From: Streptomyces sp. DH12
GTDB taxonomy: Bacteria; Actinomycetota; Actinomycetes; Streptomycetales; Streptomycetaceae
Direction of reading: 5' to 3'
DNA length: 64,000 nt
NCBI RefSeq assembly: GCF_020873895.1
Contig: NZ_JAHWGT010000031.1
Span: 19,725-83,724 of the forward strand
A program made the translations under genes and the position numbers. Position 1 is the first letter of the stretch; every line of letters begins with the position of its first letter. The notes below the pieces were generated by a model. It did no database searches. It saw only the letters and a list, made by a program, of their open reading frames with translations, and was not told the DNA's origin. This document shows positions 8,077 to 15,783 of this stretch, piece after piece.

Positions 8077-9477
8077 CTACAGCACCAGGGACAGCAGCAG
8101 CACGCAGACGATCCCGACGGCGGAGATGAGGGTCTCCATCACCGACCAGGTCTTGACGGTCTGTCCGACGCTCATCCCGAAGTACTCCTTCACCAGCCAG
8201 AAGCCGGCGTCGTTGACGTGGCTGAAGAAGAGCGAGCCGGCGCCGATCGCGAGGACGAGCAGCGCCGCGTGGGTGGTGGACATGTCGGCGGCCAGCGGCG
8301 CGACCAGGCCCGCGGCCGAGATGGTGGCCACGGTCGCCGAGCCCGTCGCGAGCCGGATGGCCACGGCGATGAGCCAGCCGAGCAGCAGGGCGGGGACAGC
8401 CCAGTCCTGCGAGAGGTCGAGGATCACCCGTCCCACGCCCAGGTCGATCAGCGTGGTCTTGAAGCCGCCGCCCGCGCCGACGATCAGCAGGACGCCGGCG
8501 ATCGGCGCGAGCGAGCGTTCGACGGTCGTGGAGATCCGCTCCTTGGTGAAGCCGGCGGCGCGGCCCAGGGTGAACAGGCCGACGACCACGGCGGCGAGCA
8601 GGGCGACCAGCGGGGAGCCGACGACGTCCGTGACCCGCTGCACGCCGTCCCGCGGGTCGTCCACGACGATGTCGACGAGCGCCTTCACCATCATCAGGAC
8701 GACCGGCAGCATGATCGTCGCGACGGTCGGGCCGAAGCCCGGCCGCTTCGGCGGCGCGTCGTCCGTGCTCCGCTGCGGCAGCATGCCCTCCGGCGCGGGG
8801 ACGTCCACCCAGCGGGCGGCGTAGCGGGAGAAGAGCGGACCGGCGACGATCACCGTGGGTACGGCCACGACCAGGCCGAGGGCGAGGGTGACGCCGAGGT
8901 CCGCGCCGAGCGCGTCGATGGCGGCGAGCGGCCCGGGGTGCGGGGGGATCAGCCCGTGCATGACGGACAGGCCGGCGAGCGCGGGGACGCCGATCCGCAT
9001 GAGGGAGTGGTTGCCGCGCCGGGCGACCATCAGCACCACGGGGATCAGCAGCACGATGCCGACCTCGAAGAAGAGCGGCAGCCCGATGACCGACGCGATG
9101 AGCACCATCGCCCACGGCATGGCCCGTCCGCTCGCCCTGGCGAGGATCGTGTCGACGATCCGGTCGGCGCCGCCCGAGTCGGCGAGCAGCTTGCCGAGGA
9201 TCGCGCCGAGCGCCACGAGCACGCCGACCCCGGCGACCGTCGATCCCAACCCGCCGGTGAACGAAGCGATCGTCGCGTCGAGCGGCGCGCCCGCGAGGAC
9301 GCCCAGGGCCAGCGATCCGATGGTCAGCGCCAGGAAGGCGTGCAGTCGGAAGGCGGTGATGAGGACGACGATCAGGGCGATGCCGGTGAGTACGGCCACG
9401 CCCAGTTGCGCGTCGCCCGCCGAGGTGATCGGTTCGGCGGCGTCCGCTGCCAGCATCTCGACGCTGAGTCTGGTCAC
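8077..9477 (-). CDS. gntP: Gluconate:H+ symporter (GntP family)
   Basis: 466 aa, with about 12-13 hydrophobic segments. Features of the GntP family include the N-terminal LTGIALIVVLITAFRLHAFL, the conserved MHGLIPPHPGPLAAI loop, GAGGGFKTTLID and GAGSLFFSHVNDAGFWLVKEYF near the C-terminus. It imports D-gluconate with protons. The GTG start at 9477 follows AAGGGA. The gluconokinase gene lies 188 bp upstream on the same strand, so the two probably form a gluconate operon controlled by the divergent GntR. The spacer between them is an unusual purine-rich tract. Confidence 0.92.
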   Translation of the reverse strand: MTRLSVEMLAADAAEPITSAGDAQLGVAVLTGIALIVVLITAFRLHAFLALTIGSLALGVLAGAPLDATIASFTGGLGSTVAGVGVLVALGAILGKLLADSGGADRIVDTILARASGRAMPWAMVLIASVIGLPLFFEVGIVLLIPVVLMVARRGNHSLMRIGVPALAGLSVMHGLIPPHPGPLAAIDALGADLGVTLALGLVVAVPTVIVAGPLFSRYAARWVDVPAPEGMLPQRSTDDAPPKRPGFGPTVATIMLPVVLMMVKALVDIVVDDPRDGVQRVTDVVGSPLVALLAAVVVGLFTLGRAAGFTKERISTTVERSLAPIAGVLLIVGAGGGFKTTLIDLGVGRVILDLSQDWAVPALLLGWLIAVAIRLATGSATVATISAAGLVAPLAADMSTTHAALLVLAIGAGSLFFSHVNDAGFWLVKEYFGMSVGQTVKTWSVMETLISAVGIVCVLLLSLVL

Positions 9478-9620
9478 GGGGGGTCCCTTCGCGGGGTCGG
9501 TCGGGGGAACGGGGGGGCAGGGGATAAGGGGGGAACCGGAGGAACGGAGGAGCAGGAGGGGCAGGGGAGGGGAGTGCGGGGAACGCGGGGGAGCCAGGAG
9601 CGGGGGAGCGGGGCCCGGCG
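9478..9620. repeat. Purine-rich G-run tract between gntK and gntP
   Basis: The plus strand from about 9478 to 9613 is nearly all G and A with many runs of three to seven Gs (for example GGGGGGCAGGGGATAAGGGG). It separates two genes transcribed on the minus strand, so the mRNA spacer is pyrimidine-rich while the template can form G-quadruplexes. No ORF or clean hairpin was seen here. Confidence 0.6.
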
Positions 9621-9665
9621 GAGCGGCCGGGGCGGCCGCGGTGTCCGAGGCGCGCCCCCGGCGGC

Positions 9666-10193
9666 TCAGCCGGTCCGGCGCCGCAGCGCGGCCACCGCCC
9701 GGTCGGCGATGTCCTCCGGGGCGCCGGCCACGTCGACCGCGACCCCCGCCTCGTCGTCGCCGAGCGGCTGGAGTGCGGCGAACTGCGAGTCGAGCAGCGC
9801 CGTGGGCATGAAGTGGCCCCGGCGCGCCGCCATCCGCTCCCCGACGAGCGCGCGGTCGCCGGTCAGGTGCAGGAAGACGAGGCCGGGCGCGGCCTCGCGC
9901 AGCCGGTCGCGGTAGCTCCGCTTCAGCGCCGAACCGCTCACCACGCCGCCGAGCCCCGCCCGCCCCGCGGCCCACCGGCCGATCGCGTCGAGCCAGGGCC
10001 ACCGGTCGGCGTCGTCCAGCGGGACGCCGGCCGACATCTTGGCCACGTTCGCCTCGGGGTGGAAGTCGTCGCCCTCCGCGTAGGGCACGCCGAGCCGCTC
10101 GGCGACCAGCGGTCCGATGGTGGTCTTGCCGGTTCCGGCGACCCCCATCACGACGATGACCAGGGGAGTGTCCGTGGTGTCCGGTGTGTCCAT
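9666..10193 (-). CDS. gntK: Gluconokinase
   Basis: 175 aa, the usual size for the P-loop GntK family. Walker A is GVAGTGKTT at residues 17-25, followed by the substrate-binding motif EGDDFHPEANVAKMSAGVPL and CSAL-like GSALKRSYRDRLR, then FLHLTGDRALVGERMAARRGHF, all typical of gluconate kinases. It phosphorylates gluconate to 6-phosphogluconate for the pentose phosphate pathway. ATG at 10193 is preferred over a longer frame to 10295 because the family begins just before the P-loop and GAGG lies upstream. It precedes gntP and is divergent from the GntR regulator. Confidence 0.94.
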   Translation of the reverse strand: MDTPDTTDTPLVIVVMGVAGTGKTTIGPLVAERLGVPYAEGDDFHPEANVAKMSAGVPLDDADRWPWLDAIGRWAAGRAGLGGVVSGSALKRSYRDRLREAAPGLVFLHLTGDRALVGERMAARRGHFMPTALLDSQFAALQPLGDDEAGVAVDVAGAPEDIADRAVAALRRRTG

Positions 10194-10346
10194 GGGGGCC
10201 TCGCTGTCCTGACGCTGTCCGGCGCCGTTCGCGGCGTCGGGACACTGAAACCCATCAGGTACGACGTATTCAACCCCCTGTGATCTAAAAGTCATACGTT
10301 TTGTTCACTGTCCTCGCCGGTCCTCGCCGCCGCTTACGCTTGGCGC
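10194..10346. promoter_or_regulatory. Divergent gntK/gntR promoter region
   Basis: 153 bp separate the two starts. The AT-richer core 10255-10310 includes TACGACGTAT and CATACGTTTT, which share ACGT-centred, partly symmetric sequence and are plausible GntR binding sites, though no perfect palindrome is visible. The plus-strand -10 TACGCT (10335-10340) ends six bases before the gntR ATG, so gntR looks leaderless. Confidence 0.5.
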
Positions 10347-11048
10347 ATGACGACGCAGGCCCAGGGGCTCCATACGCGCGTGCTGGACGCCCTGGGCCTC
10401 GCGATCACCGCGGGGGAGTACCCGCCCGGCAGCGTGCTGCGCACCGACGAGCTGGCCGCCCGCTTCGAGGTCTCCCGCACGGTGGTGCGGGAGGTCGTCC
10501 GTGTGCTGGAGTCCATGCACCTCGTGGAGTCCCGCCGCCGCGTCGGCGTGACCGTCCGGGCGGCCGAGCTGTGGAACGTCTACGACCCGCAGGTCATCCG
10601 CTGGCGGCTCGCGGGCGCCGACCGCCCGCGCCAGCTGCGGTCCCTCACCGTGCTGCGCTCCGCCGTCGAACCGGTCGCCGCCGGGCTGGCCGCCCTGCAC
10701 GCCACGCCGGAGGAGTGCCGCGCCCTCACGGAGGAGGCGCTCGGCATGGTCGCCACCTCGCGGGGCGGCCGGCTGGAGGCGTACCTCGTCCACGACGTGG
10801 CGTTCCACCGCGTGGTGCTGAACGCCTCGGGCAACGAGATGTTCGCCCGACTCGGCGACGTCGTGGCCGAGGTCCTCGCCGGCCGCACCCACCACCACGT
10901 GATGTTCGACGATCCCGACCCGGCCGCCGTCACCCTCCATGTGCAGGTCGCCGAGGCGGTGCGGGAGCGGGACGCGGCCCGCGCCGAGGAGCTGACCCGC
11001 CGGATCGCCGTGGGCGCCCTGCGCGAGCTGGACGTCCTCGCCCCGTGA
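10347..11048 (+). CDS. gntR: GntR/FadR-family gluconate regulator
   Basis: 233 aa. The N-terminal winged helix-turn-helix (PGSVLRTDELAARFEVSRTV, VREVVRVLESMHLVESRRR) is the GntR domain. The C-terminal FCD all-helical domain (VHDVAFHRVVLNASGNEMFARL, VAEAVRERDAARAEELTRR) carries the Asp/His positions that bind metal or ligand. Divergent placement next to gntK-gntP suggests it represses the gluconate genes and is released by gluconate or 6-phosphogluconate. ATG 10347 has no Shine-Dalgarno but sits six bases after TACGCT, so translation is probably leaderless. Confidence 0.9.
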   Translation: MTTQAQGLHTRVLDALGLAITAGEYPPGSVLRTDELAARFEVSRTVVREVVRVLESMHLVESRRRVGVTVRAAELWNVYDPQVIRWRLAGADRPRQLRSLTVLRSAVEPVAAGLAALHATPEECRALTEEALGMVATSRGGRLEAYLVHDVAFHRVVLNASGNEMFARLGDVVAEVLAGRTHHHVMFDDPDPAAVTLHVQVAEAVRERDAARAEELTRRIAVGALRELDVLAP

Positions 11049-11432
11049 GCACCGCCGTCCCGGGGGGATCGGAGCGGCGCCGCGAGTGCCCCGCGCGCGC
11101 CGGCGGGCGCCGGCGGTCCGGCCCGCGGGCCTCGTCACCGTATGTGACCACCGGTGCGCCCCCGGGGGTCCGGTGCGCCTGGTGGCCGGTCCCGGACCCC
11201 CGCCGTGGCACCGCACCCGGGTGAACCGGTAAGTTACTGCCCCGTACGCAACCGGCACGTAACCTCAGAAACAGCTCAAATCTGCTTTTACGGGGTCTTG
11301 ACGTGACATGGACCACAGCCAAGCACGGCTGCGGACTGTGACGATGTGCCACTGGCGCCGCCGCGGAGACGACCCCTGCCCCGCGGCCGGCGGGCGCCAG
11401 ACCCGATCCCCCTCACAAAGGCGACCAACCAG
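11049..11432. other. Intergenic region between gntR and amino-acid permease
   Basis: 384 bp with no convincing ORF. It contains a GC-rich 3' flank of gntR and, from about 11230, a less GC-rich stretch (CCGGTAAGTTACTG, AGAAACAGCTCAAATCTGC) with TTGACG near 11298 that could be a -35 element for the permease. No riboswitch fold was recognised. Confidence 0.5.
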
Positions 11433-12899
11433 ATGAGCGACCGCTCGCTGCCCGCGGCCCCCACCGGGAGCGCCGCAACCCCGGCGTCCCAGACGTCGCC
11501 GCACGTCGACGCCGGAGACGCCGGCTACAGCAAGGACCTCAAGTCCCGCCACGTCAACATGATCGCCATCGGCGGCGCGATCGGCACCGGCCTGTTCCTC
11601 GGCGCCGGCGGCCGCCTGGCGGGCGCGGGCCCCTCCCTCGCCATCGCGTACGCCGTCTGCGGCGTCTTCGCGTTCTTCGTCGTCCGCGCGCTCGGCGAGC
11701 TGGTCCTCTACCGCCCCTCCTCGGGCGCCTTCGTCAGCTACGCCCGCGAGTTCATGGGCGAGAAGGGCGCCTACGCGGCCGGCTGGCTGTACTTCCTCAA
11801 CTGGTCGACCACCGCCGTCGCCGACATCACCGCGGCCGCCACCTACGCCCACTTCTGGGCCATGTTCAGCGACGTCCCGCAGTGGATACTCGCCCTGATC
11901 GCCCTCGCCGTCGTGCTCACCGCCAACCTGATCTCGGTGAAGTACTTCGGCGAGATGGAGTTCTGGTTCGCGATCATCAAGGTCGCGGCCCTCGTGATCT
12001 TCATGTGCGTCGGCATCTTCCTGGTCGTCACGCAGCACGAGGTCGGCGGCCACGCCCCCGGCCTCGCCACGGTCGCCGACAACGGCGGCGTCTTCCCGCT
12101 GGGCATGCTGCCGATGCTGATGGTCGTCCAGGGCGTCGTCTTCGCGTACGCCTCCGTCGAGCTGGTCGGCGTCGCCGCCGGCGAGACCGAGAACCCCGAG
12201 AAGATCATGCCGAAGGCGATCAACTCGATCATGTGGCGGGTGGGCCTCTTCTACGTCGGCTCCGTCGTCCTGCTGGCGCTGCTCCTGCCGTACACCGCGT
12301 ACTCCGGCGACCAGAGCCCCTTCGTGACCGTCTTCGACAAGCTCGGCATCCCTGGCACGGCCGGCATCATGAACCTGGTCGTCCTCACCGCCGCCCTCTC
12401 CAGCCTGAACTCCGGCCTGTACTCCACCGGCCGCATCCTGCGCTCGATGGCCATGGCCGGCTCCGCGCCGCGGTTCACCGCCCGGATGAACAAGGGCCAG
12501 GTGCCCTACGGCGGCATCCTCCTCACCGCCGGCTTCGGCGTGCTGGGCGTCGGCCTGAACTACGTCATGCCGGGCGAGGCGTTCGAGATCGTGCTGAACC
12601 TCGCCTCCATCGGCATCCTCGGCACCTGGGGCATGATCATGATCTGCTCGCTGCTGTTCTGGTCCCGCTCCACGGAAGGGCGGGTCACCCGGCCGTCCTA
12701 CCGGCTGCCCTGGGCCCCGTACACGCAGATCGTGACGCTCGTCTTCCTCGCGTCCGTCCTCGTCCTCATGTGGTGGGGCGGCGGCGTGGGCCGGACCACG
12801 GTCAACTGCCTGCCCCTGATCGCGGCGCTGCTCGTCGGCGGCTGGTTCGCCGTCCGCAAGCGGGTCAACGCGCTGGCGGCCGGGCAGCCGCGGGACTGA
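11433..12899 (+). CDS. Amino-acid permease (AnsP/GabP-like, APC superfamily)
   Basis: 488 aa with 12 hydrophobic segments. It has the hallmark first helix region SRHVNMIAIGGAIGTGLF, the consensus amphipathic stretch FVSYAREFMGEKGAYAAGW, and GETENPEKIMPKAINSI, all typical of the proton-coupled amino-acid transporter family containing L-asparagine permease AnsP, GabP and AroP. ATG 11433 was chosen because it gives the usual polar N-terminal tail before helix 1, and AAAGG lies 12 bases upstream. The substrate cannot be fixed from sequence; asparagine is the closest guess. A strong terminator follows. Confidence 0.88.
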   Translation: MSDRSLPAAPTGSAATPASQTSPHVDAGDAGYSKDLKSRHVNMIAIGGAIGTGLFLGAGGRLAGAGPSLAIAYAVCGVFAFFVVRALGELVLYRPSSGAFVSYAREFMGEKGAYAAGWLYFLNWSTTAVADITAAATYAHFWAMFSDVPQWILALIALAVVLTANLISVKYFGEMEFWFAIIKVAALVIFMCVGIFLVVTQHEVGGHAPGLATVADNGGVFPLGMLPMLMVVQGVVFAYASVELVGVAAGETENPEKIMPKAINSIMWRVGLFYVGSVVLLALLLPYTAYSGDQSPFVTVFDKLGIPGTAGIMNLVVLTAALSSLNSGLYSTGRILRSMAMAGSAPRFTARMNKGQVPYGGILLTAGFGVLGVGLNYVMPGEAFEIVLNLASIGILGTWGMIMICSLLFWSRSTEGRVTRPSYRLPWAPYTQIVTLVFLASVLVLMWWGGGVGRTTVNCLPLIAALLVGGWFAVRKRVNALAAGQPRD

Positions 12900-12923
12900 C
12901 CCCGGGCCGGCCCGCCCGCCCCA

Positions 12924-12959
12924 GCGGCCCCCGCCGGACAGCCGTCCGGGGGGGGCCGC
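12924..12959 (+). terminator. Rho-independent-type hairpin after permease
   Basis: 16-bp stem with one mismatch (12924-12939 pairing with 12944-12959) and a 4-base loop, very GC-rich, 25 bases after the permease stop. There is no U-tract, as is common in Streptomyces. Confidence 0.7.
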
Positions 12960-13059
12960 GCCCGTCTCACCGCCCGTCCGGCCGGAAACGGCCCCCCGCC
13001 ACGCCCACCGGGCGCGATAGTGGTGCCGTACATCCGCACCGAGGAAGGGACGCGCCGCG

Positions 13060-14145
13060 ATGGCACAGCAGGTCCGAGGGGTCGTGGCCCCGGGGAAGAA
13101 CGAGCCCGTGCGGGTGGAGACGGTCATCGTCCCGGACCCCGGCCCCGGCGAGGCGGTGGTGCGGGTCCAGGCGTGCGGGGTCTGCCACACCGACCTGCAC
13201 TACAAGCAGGGCGGCATCAACGACGACTTCCCCTTCCTCCTCGGCCACGAGGCGGCGGGCGTCGTGGAGTCCGTCGGCCCGGGCGTCAGGGACGTCGCCC
13301 CCGGCGACTTCGTGATCCTCAACTGGCGGGCGGTGTGCGGCCGCTGCCGGGCCTGCCGGCGCGGCAGGCCCTGGTACTGCTTCGACACCCACAACGCCAC
13401 GCAGAGGATGACGCTGGAGGACGGCACCGAGCTGTCGGCCGCGCTGGGCATCGGCGCGTTCGCCGAGAAGACCCTGGTCGCCGCCGGCCAGTGCACCAAG
13501 GTCGACCCGTCCGTCGCCCCCGCCGTCGCCGGCCTGCTCGGCTGCGGAGTGATGGCCGGCATCGGCGCGGCCGTCAACACCGGCGGGGTCGGCCGCGGCG
13601 ACACGGTCGCCGTGATCGGCTGCGGCGGCGTCGGTGACGCCGCGATCGTCGGCTCCCGCCTCGCCGGGGCCGCCCGGATCATCGCCGTCGACATCGACGA
13701 CCGGAAGCTGGAGACCGCCCGCTCCATGGGCGCCACCCACACCGTGAACAGCGGCACCACCGACCCCGTCGAGGCGATCCGCGAACTGACCGGCGGATTC
13801 GGCGCCGACGTCGTCATCGAGGCGGTCGGCCGCCCCGAGACGTACCGGCAGGCGTTCTACGCCCGCGACCTCGCCGGCACGGTCGTCCTCGTCGGCGTCC
13901 CCACCCCCGACATGAGGCTGGAGCTCCCGCTGCTCGACGTCTTCGGGCGCGGCGGCGCGCTGAAGTCCTCCTGGTACGGCGACTGCCTGCCCTCCCGGGA
14001 CTTCCCCATGCTCGTCGACCTGCACCAGCAGGGCCGCATCGACCTCGGCGCCTTCGTCACCGAGACGATCGGCCTCGGCGACGTCGAGAAGGCGTTCGCG
14101 CGGATGCACGAGGGAGACGTCCTGCGCTCGGTGGTGGTCCTCTGA
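13060..14145 (+). CDS. mscR: S-(hydroxymethyl)mycothiol dehydrogenase
   Basis: 361 aa zinc alcohol dehydrogenase. The catalytic zinc ligand C39 is in [17 protein letters not shown]63 in LLGHEAAG, and the structural zinc cysteines are C93, C96, C99 and C107. The Rossmann motif [11 protein letters not shown] is near residue 187. The insertion [15 protein letters not shown] and overall match point to the NAD/mycothiol-dependent formaldehyde dehydrogenase (MscR/FadH) of actinobacteria, which oxidises the formaldehyde-mycothiol adduct. The stop and the start of the metallo-beta-lactamase gene share one base, so the two act together. Mycothiol synthesis (mshC) is also in the window. Confidence 0.92.
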   Translation: MAQQVRGVVAPGKNEPVRVETVIVPDPGPGEAVVRVQACGVCHTDLHYKQGGINDDFPFLLGHEAAGVVESVGPGVRDVAPGDFVILNWRAVCGRCRACRRGRPWYCFDTHNATQRMTLEDGTELSAALGIGAFAEKTLVAAGQCTKVDPSVAPAVAGLLGCGVMAGIGAAVNTGGVGRGDTVAVIGCGGVGDAAIVGSRLAGAARIIAVDIDDRKLETARSMGATHTVNSGTTDPVEAIRELTGGFGADVVIEAVGRPETYRQAFYARDLAGTVVLVGVPTPDMRLELPLLDVFGRGGALKSSWYGDCLPSRDFPMLVDLHQQGRIDLGAFVTETIGLGDVEKAFARMHEGDVLRSVVVL

Positions 14146-14774
14146 TGGCCGCCCGCGTCGAGCACCTCGTCACCTCCGGCACCTTCTCCCTGGACGGCGG
14201 CACCTGGGACGTCGACAACAACGTCTGGATCGTCGGCGACGGCGCGGAGGCCGTCGTCATCGACGCCGCCCACGACGCCGACGCCATCCTCGCCGCCCTC
14301 GACGGCCGGACGCTGCGGGCCGTCGTCTGCACCCACGCCCACGACGACCACATCGGCGCCGCCCCCGCGCTGGCCGCCGCCACCGGCGCCCGGATCCTGC
14401 TCCACCCGGACGACCTGCCGCTGTGGAAGCTCACCCACCCCGACCACCACCCGGACGGCGCGCTCACCGACGGGCAGACCCTCACCATCGCGGGGACCGA
14501 CCTGACCGTCCTGCACACGCCGGGCCACGCCCCCGGAGCGGTCAGCCTGTACGCACCCGACCTGGGCACCGTCTTCACCGGCGACACGCTCTTCGCCGGC
14601 GGCCCCGGCGCCACCGGCCGGTCCTTCTCCCACTTCCCGACGATCATCGACTCGATCCGCGACCGGCTGCTCGCCCTGCCGCCGGAGACGGTCGTCCGCA
14701 CGGGCCACGGCGACACCACCACGATCGGCGCCGAGGCCCCGCACCTGGAGGAGTGGATCAGGCGGGGCCACTGA
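14145..14774 (+). CDS. Metallo-beta-lactamase-fold hydrolase partner of mscR
   Basis: 209 aa. The metal motif THAHDDH (residues 63-69) is intact, with later ligands in HTPGHAPGAV, FTGDTLF and GHGDTT. It overlaps the mscR stop by one base (TGATG), so it is translationally coupled. In actinobacteria this glyoxalase II-like protein regularly accompanies MscR and is thought to hydrolyse S-formylmycothiol to formate and free mycothiol; that role is inferred from context. The 3' end overlaps the convergent pseudouridine synthase gene by 17 bp. Confidence 0.88.
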   Translation: MAARVEHLVTSGTFSLDGGTWDVDNNVWIVGDGAEAVVIDAAHDADAILAALDGRTLRAVVCTHAHDDHIGAAPALAAATGARILLHPDDLPLWKLTHPDHHPDGALTDGQTLTIAGTDLTVLHTPGHAPGAVSLYAPDLGTVFTGDTLFAGGPGATGRSFSHFPTIIDSIRDRLLALPPETVVRTGHGDTTTIGAEAPHLEEWIRRGH

Positions 14775-15690
14775 GGGACAGGCGGCTCACGCACCGCACC
14801 GGGACGCCCGTGAGCGGGTCGGTGAACTCCAGCCTCCGCGCCAGCAGCCGCAGCGGACGCGCGTAGTCCTCCGGCCCGTCCTCCCGCACCACCGGGTACA
14901 GCGGATCGTCCACGATGGGCACCCCCAGCCGGGCCATGTGCACCCGCAGCTGGTGGGTCCGGCCGGTCGCCGGCACCAGCCGGTACCGGCCCAGCCCGCC
15001 CCCGTGCGCCAGCAGCTCGACCCGGCTCTCGCTGTTCGGCTCGCCCGGCACCTCGCGCGCCGCGAGCACGCCCCGCTCCTTCACGATCCGGCTGCGCACC
15101 GTCACCGGCAGGGCGAGGCCCGGGTCGTACGGGGCCACCGCCTCGTACTCCTTGGCCACCCGCCGGTCCCGGAACAGCGTCTGGTACGCCCCCCGGTGCT
15201 CCGGCCGCACCACGAAGAGCACCAGCCCGGCCGTCAGCCGGTCCAGCCGGTGCGCCGGCTGGAGCCCCGGCAGGCCCAGGTCGTGCCGCAGCCGCGCCAG
15301 GGCCGTCTCGGCCACGTGGCGGCCACGCGGCGTCGTCGCCAGGAAGTGCGGCTTGTCGGCGACCACGATCCGCTCGTCACGGTGGACGATCCCCACCTCG
15401 AACGGCACCCGCTCCTCCGGCGGCAGCTCCCGGTGGAACCACAGGTACAACCCCGGCGCGTACGGCTCCCGGCCGGTGACCGGCCGCCCGTCCGCCCCGA
15501 CGAACGCCCCGCCGGAGAGCATGGTGTCCACCCGCCCGGCGCCGATCGCCGCGGCGTACCGCTCCACCAGGTGGTCCCGCACCGTGGGCCAGACCCCGTC
15601 CGGGTCGGCCGGCAGCCGCACCCGCGCCGGGTCCACCCCGCCGCGCTGCCCGAGCGGGGCCGCGGGCGCCCTCGTTCCACGTCGTGCCAC
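14758..15690 (-). CDS. RluA-family pseudouridine synthase
   Basis: 310 aa. It has the catalytic motif AHRLDRLTAG with Asp150, followed by RRVAKEYEAV and the C-terminal TGRTHQLRVHMARLGVPIVDDPLYP, all conserved in the RluA/RsuA-type enzymes that isomerise uridine in rRNA or tRNA. An N-terminal S4-like segment of about 80 residues precedes the catalytic domain. The GTG start at 15690 sits six bases after a TACGGT -10 with no Shine-Dalgarno, so the transcript is probably leaderless. RNA target unknown. It is the longer actinobacterial variant (many RluA proteins lack the N-terminal arginine-rich lead). Confidence 0.9.
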   Translation of the reverse strand: MARRGTRAPAAPLGQRGGVDPARVRLPADPDGVWPTVRDHLVERYAAAIGAGRVDTMLSGGAFVGADGRPVTGREPYAPGLYLWFHRELPPEERVPFEVGIVHRDERIVVADKPHFLATTPRGRHVAETALARLRHDLGLPGLQPAHRLDRLTAGLVLFVVRPEHRGAYQTLFRDRRVAKEYEAVAPYDPGLALPVTVRSRIVKERGVLAAREVPGEPNSESRVELLAHGGGLGRYRLVPATGRTHQLRVHMARLGVPIVDDPLYPVVREDGPEDYARPLRLLARRLEFTDPLTGVPVRCVSRLSLSGPA

Positions 15691-15702
15691 ACCCCCACCG
15701 TA
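15691..15702 (-). promoter_or_regulatory. Leaderless -10 for pseudouridine synthase
   Basis: TACGGT (complement of 15697-15702) ends six bases before the GTG at 15690. Confidence 0.5.
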
Positions 15703-15721
15703 GCCACCGCCCCGCGCGCAC

Positions 15722-15783
15722 CCGGCACGGGGCGGCCGCCCGGGGTCAGCGGTCCGGCACGGGGCGGCCGCCCGGGGTCAGCG
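15722..15783. repeat. 30-bp perfect direct repeat, period 32
   Basis: 15722-15751 and 15754-15783 are identical over 30 bp. The second copy contains the stop codon of the alpha-xylosidase gene (15778-15780), and the first carries the same triplet in a different frame. It looks like a recent local tandem duplication of the gene's 3' end. Confidence 0.85.
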
